Below are positions 60,290 through 64,000 of a DNA stretch of 64,000 nucleotides, one piece after another. This stretch comes from Streptomyces rimosus (GTDB taxonomy: Bacteria; Actinomycetota; Actinomycetes; Streptomycetales; Streptomycetaceae), in assembly GCF_008704655.1 (NCBI RefSeq), contig NZ_CP023688.1:7508501-7572500 (forward strand). Direction: 5' to 3'. The notes under the pieces are model-generated. The model was given only the letters and a program-made list of their open reading frames with translations. It did not search any database and had not been told where the DNA came from. The translations under genes and the position numbers were made by a program. Every line of letters begins with the position of its first letter. Within the stretch, counting starts at the first letter, position 1.

Positions 60290-61116
60290 CCGGCCGTATC
60301 GACGCCCACCACCACCTCTGGGACCTGTCCCGGCGCCCGCAGCCGTGGATGGACGGCGCCTGGGCCGACCCGATCCGCCGTACGTACACCCTCGACGACC
60401 TGGCGCCGCACCTCGCCGCGCACGGCATCCACGGCACCGTCCTCGTCCAGTCCTCGGCCTCCCGTGCCGAAACCGCCGAACTGCTCGCGGTCGCGGCCCG
60501 CTCGCCCGTCGTCCGCGGCGTCGTCGGCTGGGCCGACCTGACCGACCCCGGACTGCCCGGCGTCCTGGACACGATGCCGCCGCTCCTGGTGGGCCTGCGC
60601 CACCAGGTCCAGGACGAACCCGACCCGCACTGGCTCGCCCGCCCCGCCGTACGGCGCGGCCTGGCCGCCGTCGCGGACGCCGGTCTCGTCTACGACCTCC
60701 TGGTCACCCCGCGCGAACTGCCCGCCGCGCTCGCCGCCGCCCGCGCGCTCCCCGCCCTCACGTTCGTTCTCGACCACGCCGCCAAACCCGCCATCGCGGC
60801 CCGCGCCTGGCAGCCGTGGGCCGACGGCCTGGCCGCCCTCGCCCGCCTCCCCAACACCGTCTGCAAACTCTCCGGCCTGGTCACCGAGGCCGACTGGCCG
60901 ACCTGGCGCCCCGCCGACATCCACCCGTACGCCCGCCACGCCCTGGACACCTTCGGCCCCCACCGCACCCTCTTCGGCTCCGACTGGCCGGTCTGCACCC
61001 TGGCCGCCCCCTACGAGACCGTCGTCACCCTGACCGAAACGGCCACCGCCCATCTCACGCCGGATGAGCGGGCGGCGGTGTTCGGGGGGAATGCGGTGGG
61101 GGTTTATGGGGTGTAG
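60286..61116 (+). CDS. Amidohydrolase-fold lactonase, probable L-fucono-1,5-lactonase
   Basis: The protein has 276 residues from GTG 60286, overlapping the aldose dehydrogenase by four bases. The amidohydrolase_2 hallmarks are DAHHHLWDLSRRPQPWM at the start, LVQSSASRAETAELLAVAA, VGLRHQVQDEPD, FVLDHAAKP and LFGSDWPVC with the catalytic aspartate. Characterised relatives hydrolyse L-fuconolactone or other sugar lactones. It is the last gene of the fucose operon. Confidence 0.9.
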   Translation: MTGRIDAHHHLWDLSRRPQPWMDGAWADPIRRTYTLDDLAPHLAAHGIHGTVLVQSSASRAETAELLAVAARSPVVRGVVGWADLTDPGLPGVLDTMPPLLVGLRHQVQDEPDPHWLARPAVRRGLAAVADAGLVYDLLVTPRELPAALAAARALPALTFVLDHAAKPAIAARAWQPWADGLAALARLPNTVCKLSGLVTEADWPTWRPADIHPYARHALDTFGPHRTLFGSDWPVCTLAAPYETVVTLTETATAHLTPDERAAVFGGNAVGVYGV

Positions 61117-61168
61117 GGGTCGCGGGAAAGGGGTCGCGGGCCGCTCGCAAGGGTGGTCGAATCCGGTC

Positions 61169-61564
61169 ATGAGTCTTTCGGTCGATGTCTTCGTGATCGG
61201 GCCGGACGGGACGCGGGAACTGCTCGACGTGCCGCCGGACGCCTCGGACCTCGCGGGTTTCGAGAGCTGGCGCCGGACGGTGTGGGGCGCACCGGCCGTC
61301 CGCTCGCTAGGTGCCCGCTTCCTGCCGCGGCTGGCGGATGGGGACTGTGTGGTGCAGCCGCACGAGGTGGCGGAGTTCGCCGCGGAGTGCGCGCTGCTCC
61401 GGGAGCATCAGGAGCGCGTCGTCCGGGCCGTGCTGGAGGCGGACGACGGTGAGCGGCCGAAGACGTACGAGGAACTGCTCCATCTGTTCGGGCGGCGGCT
61501 GGACAACATCATCGACGCGGCCCGCCGCGCCCGTGAGGCGGGCGGCGGGGTGATCGTCTGGTGA
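61169..61564 (+). CDS. Conserved hypothetical protein
   Basis: The protein has 131 residues from ATG 61169. It begins SLSVDVFVIGPDGTRELLDVP and has an amphipathic helical middle (EVAEFAAECALLREHQERVVRAVLEA, residues about 64-89), then RRLDNIIDAARRAREAGGGVIVW. I do not recognise the family; it may be a small streptomycete protein with an immunity-like or regulatory role. It follows the fucose operon by 52 bases on the same strand, but no functional link is evident. Confidence 0.72.
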   Translation: MSLSVDVFVIGPDGTRELLDVPPDASDLAGFESWRRTVWGAPAVRSLGARFLPRLADGDCVVQPHEVAEFAAECALLREHQERVVRAVLEADDGERPKTYEELLHLFGRRLDNIIDAARRAREAGGGVIVW

Positions 61565-61718
61565 CGCGCGTCCGGCCCGTACGCCCGTGATTCCCCGTCC
61601 GGTTTCCGCCAGCGGCGCCGACCGCCGGCCACGAGTATCGAGTTGTGCCGCCGAGGGCGACACATCACAGGAACTCAGTACATAGCGCGACAAGCGCAGG
61701 CAACACGGAGGGGCGGAC

Positions 61719-62465
61719 ATGACTACCGCGCAGCTCGACGGCAAGGTGGCGCTGGTGACCGGTGGGAGCCGGGGGATCGGGGAGGCCGTTGCGGTGCGGC
61801 TCGCCGAGGACGGGGCCGATGTGGCGTTCACGTACCGCAGTGAGGAGGCGCGGGCGGCGCTCGTGGCGGAGCGCATCGAGAAGCTGGGCCGGCGGGCCTG
61901 GGCGGTGCGGGCCGACAGCGCGGACACCGCGGCGGTACGGGCGTCCGTGGACGGCACCGTGGAGCGCTTCGGGCGGCTGGACATCCTCGTCAACAACGCC
62001 GGGCTCGGCGTCCTCGGGCCCATCGAGGGGATCTCCGAGGAGGACGTGGACCGCGTCCTGGCCGTCAACGTCCGCGCGCCCTTCATCGCGGCGCAGGCCG
62101 CCGCCGGACGGATGACCGAGGGCGGGCGCATCATCAGCATCGGCAGCTGCATGGCCGAACGCGTCGCCTTCCCCGGTGGCTCGCTGTACGCCACGAGCAA
62201 GGCCGCGCTCACCGGCCTGACCAGGACCCTCGCCAGGGAACTGGGCCCGCGCGGCATCACCGCCAACCTGGTCCATCCGGGCCCGATCGACACCGACATG
62301 AACCCGGCCGACGGCGAGAGCGCGCCGATGCAGGCCCAGTTGACGTCGCTCGGGTCCTACGGGCGGCCGGCGGACATCGCCGCGACCGTGGCGCACCTCG
62401 CGGGCGAGGGCGGCCGGTATGTGACGGGCGCGTCGATCGCGGTGGACGGCGGGTTCGCCGTCTGA
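61719..62465 (+). CDS. SDR family oxidoreductase (FabG-like)
   Basis: The protein has 248 residues. NAD(P)-binding TGGSRGIGEAVAVRLAEDG, NNAG in VNNAGLGVLGP, the serine in SIGSCMAERVAFPGGS, the YATSK catalytic pair and VHPGPIDTDMNP are all present. The Arg at VAFTYRSEE suggests NADPH preference. It is not obviously part of the fucose set: the 154-base gap before it and the convergent terminator after it suggest its own transcript. Substrate unknown; 3-oxoacyl or quinone reductases are the nearest themes. Confidence 0.92.
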   Translation: MTTAQLDGKVALVTGGSRGIGEAVAVRLAEDGADVAFTYRSEEARAALVAERIEKLGRRAWAVRADSADTAAVRASVDGTVERFGRLDILVNNAGLGVLGPIEGISEEDVDRVLAVNVRAPFIAAQAAAGRMTEGGRIISIGSCMAERVAFPGGSLYATSKAALTGLTRTLARELGPRGITANLVHPGPIDTDMNPADGESAPMQAQLTSLGSYGRPADIAATVAHLAGEGGRYVTGASIAVDGGFAV

Positions 62466-62472
62466 CGTAAGG

Positions 62473-62497
62473 GGAGGGGCGCGGCCGGCGCCCCTCC
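62473..62497. terminator. Bidirectional hairpin between SDR and FadR-type genes
   Basis: A 10-base-pair perfect stem (GGAGGGGCGC with GCGCCCCTCC) closes a 5-base loop and fills the space between the convergent stop codons. Confidence 0.8.
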
Positions 62498-63169
62498 TCA
62501 CAGCGTCGAGCGCAGCCACTGCTCCACGCTGGCGATGTGCACCGTCGCCCAGGCCCGCGCCGCCTCCGCGTCCCGGTCGCGGAGGGCACCGAGGATCGCC
62601 CGGTGCTCGGTGAGGGTGCGGCTCACCGCGTCCTTCTGTGTCAGGCCGCGCCAGACGCGGGCCCGGGTCGTCGGCCCGGACAGGCCGTCGAGCAGGGAGC
62701 ACAGCACCGTGTTGCCGGCCGCGGCCACGATCCGGCGGTGGAACTCCAGGTCGCGGGCGACCAGCTCTTCCACCGCGGGGTGCGGGCCGAGCGCGTCCAA
62801 CTGGCGCGCCAGTTCGTCCAGTTCGGCCGCGGTGATCCGGCCGGCGGCCATCGCGGTGGCGGCCGGTTCCAGGATGCGGCGTACGGCCAGGAACTCCAGG
62901 ACCGTGTCGTCGCGGTGGAAGTCCACCACGAAACTCAGCGCTTCCAGGAGGAGCTTCGGGTCCAGGCTGGTGACGTAGGTGCCGTCGCCCTGCCGTACGT
63001 CCAGGATGCGGATCAGCGACAGGGCGCGCACCGCCTCGCGCAGCGAGTTGCGGGACAGCCCCAGGTCGGCGGCGAGTTCGCTCTCCTTGGGCAGCCGGTC
63101 GCCGGGCCGCAGCGCGCCGGAGACGATCATCGACTTGATCTTCTCTATGGCCTCGTCCGTGACCGCCAT
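62498..63169 (-). CDS. FadR/GntR-family transcriptional regulator
   Basis: The protein has 223 residues from ATG 63169. The winged helix-turn-helix is at the N-terminus (GDRLPKESELAADLGLSRNSLREAVRAL). The FCD domain follows, with the metal-binding Asp/His set (RDLEFHRRI, and the later EHRAIL). FCD members often sense sugar acids such as galactonate or fuconate. A perfect 21-base palindrome lies 38 bases upstream of the start, and a related sequence lies before the fucose operon. It is therefore likely to repress itself and that operon until a pathway intermediate binds. Confidence 0.93.
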   Translation of the reverse strand: MAVTDEAIEKIKSMIVSGALRPGDRLPKESELAADLGLSRNSLREAVRALSLIRILDVRQGDGTYVTSLDPKLLLEALSFVVDFHRDDTVLEFLAVRRILEPAATAMAAGRITAAELDELARQLDALGPHPAVEELVARDLEFHRRIVAAAGNTVLCSLLDGLSGPTTRARVWRGLTQKDAVSRTLTEHRAILGALRDRDAEAARAWATVHIASVEQWLRSTL

Positions 63170-63206
63170 GCCCGGCCTCCCCGCTCGCGCCCGCCCGCCG
63201 GATCCC

Positions 63207-63227
63207 CGCAGACATCCGATGTCTGCG
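63207..63227. promoter_or_regulatory. Perfect palindromic operator of the FadR-type gene
   Basis: Ten-base arms CGCAGACATC and GATGTCTGCG surround a central C. The core ACATC-N-GATGT has the odd-spaced symmetry typical of FadR-subfamily sites. It lies between the amidohydrolase stop and the regulator start. Confidence 0.75.
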
Positions 63228-63285
63228 CCATTATGGCCACGCAACCCCGGGGCGGGGAGGGAGAGCGGGGAGTTGCCCGCCGTCC

Positions 63286-64000
63286 TCAGACGGACCGGAC
63301 GACCGCCTCCGCCGCACCGGCCACGGCCGCCTCGTCCAGCGTCGTCAGCCGGCGGTCGCGCATCAGGACCCGGCCGTCGACGACCGTGTCCCGGACGTCG
63401 CCGGCCCGCGCCGAGTACGCCAGCGTCGACCACGGGTCGTGCCGCGGCGCCAGGTGCGGACCGCCCAGGTCCAGTACTGCCAGGTCCGCCCGCTTGCCCA
63501 CCTCCAGCGAACCGAGGTGCCCGCCGAGCCCCAGCGCCCGCGCGCCCTCGATCGTCGCCATCCGTACGGCCTGCTCGGCGCCGACCGCCGTCGGGTCGCC
63601 GCCCGCCTTGTGGATCAGCGCCGCCATGCCCAGCGCCCCCACCATGTCCAGGGAGTTGGAGCTGACCGCGCCGTCCGTGCCCAGCCCGACCCGTACGCCC
63701 TGGCGCAGCAGCTCCGGGACCCGGGCGACGCCGCAGCCCAGCTTGAGGTTGGAGACCGGGCAGTGCGCGACGCCCGTACCGCTACGGGCCAGCGCCGCGA
63801 TCTCGGTGTCGGTCAGCTCGACCGCGTGCGCCAGCAGCGTGTCCGGGCCCAGCAGGCCCAGCGACTCCAGCAGCTCCACCGGCCGCTTGCCGTACCGCTC
63901 GCGCACCGTCGCCACCTCGGCGGCGTTCTCCGCCGCGTGCAGGTGCAGCAGCGCGCCGTACTCCTTCGCCAGCGCCGCGATGTCCGTCAGCTGCCCGGCG
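63286..64000 (-). CDS. Amidohydrolase, probable MTA/SAH- or guanine-type deaminase (N-terminus beyond window)
   Basis: About 238 residues from the C-terminal part are present; the gene continues past the right edge. The metal and catalytic set is readable: LLHLHAAEN (histidine), LLAHAVELTDTEI, VAHCPVSNLKLGCGVARVPELL and VGLGTDGAVSSNSLDMVGAL with the catalytic aspartate. This pattern fits 5-methylthioadenosine/S-adenosylhomocysteine deaminases and 8-oxoguanine deaminases. The C-terminal composite-domain strands (LGSLEVGKRADLAVLDLG) complete the fold. It is on the same strand as, and upstream of, the FadR-type gene, with 116 bases between. Confidence 0.88.
   Translation of the reverse strand, partial: AGQLTDIAALAKEYGALLHLHAAENAAEVATVRERYGKRPVELLESLGLLGPDTLLAHAVELTDTEIAALARSGTGVAHCPVSNLKLGCGVARVPELLRQGVRVGLGTDGAVSSNSLDMVGALGMAALIHKAGGDPTAVGAEQAVRMATIEGARALGLGGHLGSLEVGKRADLAVLDLGGPHLAPRHDPWSTLAYSARAGDVRDTVVDGRVLMRDRRLTTLDEAAVAGAAEAVVRSV

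Noticed and set aside
1..64000. CRISPR arrays, insertion sequences, integrases or prophage genes
   Set aside because: No regularly spaced repeats, transposase motifs or phage structural proteins were seen in any frame.

Overview
The base composition (strong G/C at third codon positions), rare TTA codons, many leaderless-looking starts, chaplins, a mycothiol gene (mshC), F420-type enzymes, Tat substrates and LAXTG sortase sorting all point to a chromosomal segment of a Streptomyces or a very close relative. No insertion sequences, integrases, phage structural genes or CRISPR arrays were seen. One tRNA (tRNA-Leu, anticodon GAG) lies at 32873-32957.

Layout. 1-7673: end of an FAD-dependent dehydrogenase, an uncharacterised protein, an amine module (APC permease plus copper amine oxidase) and a molybdopterin oxidoreductase with its cytochrome b partner. 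7693-12947 (minus strand): a DHFR-like reductase, an APH-fold kinase, and a DM13 protein / response regulator / histidine kinase operon below a membrane protein with a TTA codon. 13270-18975: a decayed beta-propeller gene, a thioredoxin-like ferredoxin, a P450, an ABC-F ATPase with an operator-like promoter and long leader, Nudix and HAD hydrolases. 19121-24185: a DUF6314 protein, a five-gene Scr1/DUF6879 regulatory island around a repeat-rich divergent promoter, then a DegT-like aminotransferase with a TTA codon opposite a methyltransferase. 24515-29207: a two-component carboxylic acid reductase resembling GriD/GriC, then a DUF1611 P-loop protein and an SMP-30 protein. 29265-31488: an XRE / ImmA-IrrE / MAB_1171c-family cassette behind a divergent promoter with an inverted-repeat operator.

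31813-52971 is mostly conserved core sequence: an SDR, tRNA-Leu, an M20 peptidase, chaplins chpH and chpC, DUF5703, a RecD2-like protein whose helicase motifs are degenerate, an aldo/keto reductase, an LLM oxidoreductase with a perfect palindrome in its leader, a ferritin-like protein, CorA, the phosphatase-DUF3090-SCO1664-mshC block, two tandem Tat-exported beta-propeller proteins, a serine hydrolase and a PAC2 protein. 53299-61116 is a seven-gene operon best read as non-phosphorylating L-fucose uptake and oxidation (dehydratase, SDR, ABC transporter, aldose dehydrogenase, lactonase). A FadR-type regulator follows at 62498-63169. A 21-base palindrome lies just upstream of that regulator, and a related sequence lies in the fucose promoter region, so I infer that this regulator controls the operon. 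The window ends inside a minus-strand amidohydrolase gene.

The stretches most worth a second look are the XRE-ImmA/IrrE-MAB_1171c cassette with its unassigned divergent transcript, the apparently ATPase-dead RecD2-like protein, the GriC/GriD-like reductase with its neighbours, the Scr1/DUF6879 island, and the proposed fucose regulon operators. All functions are assigned by reading motifs by eye; no database search was run.
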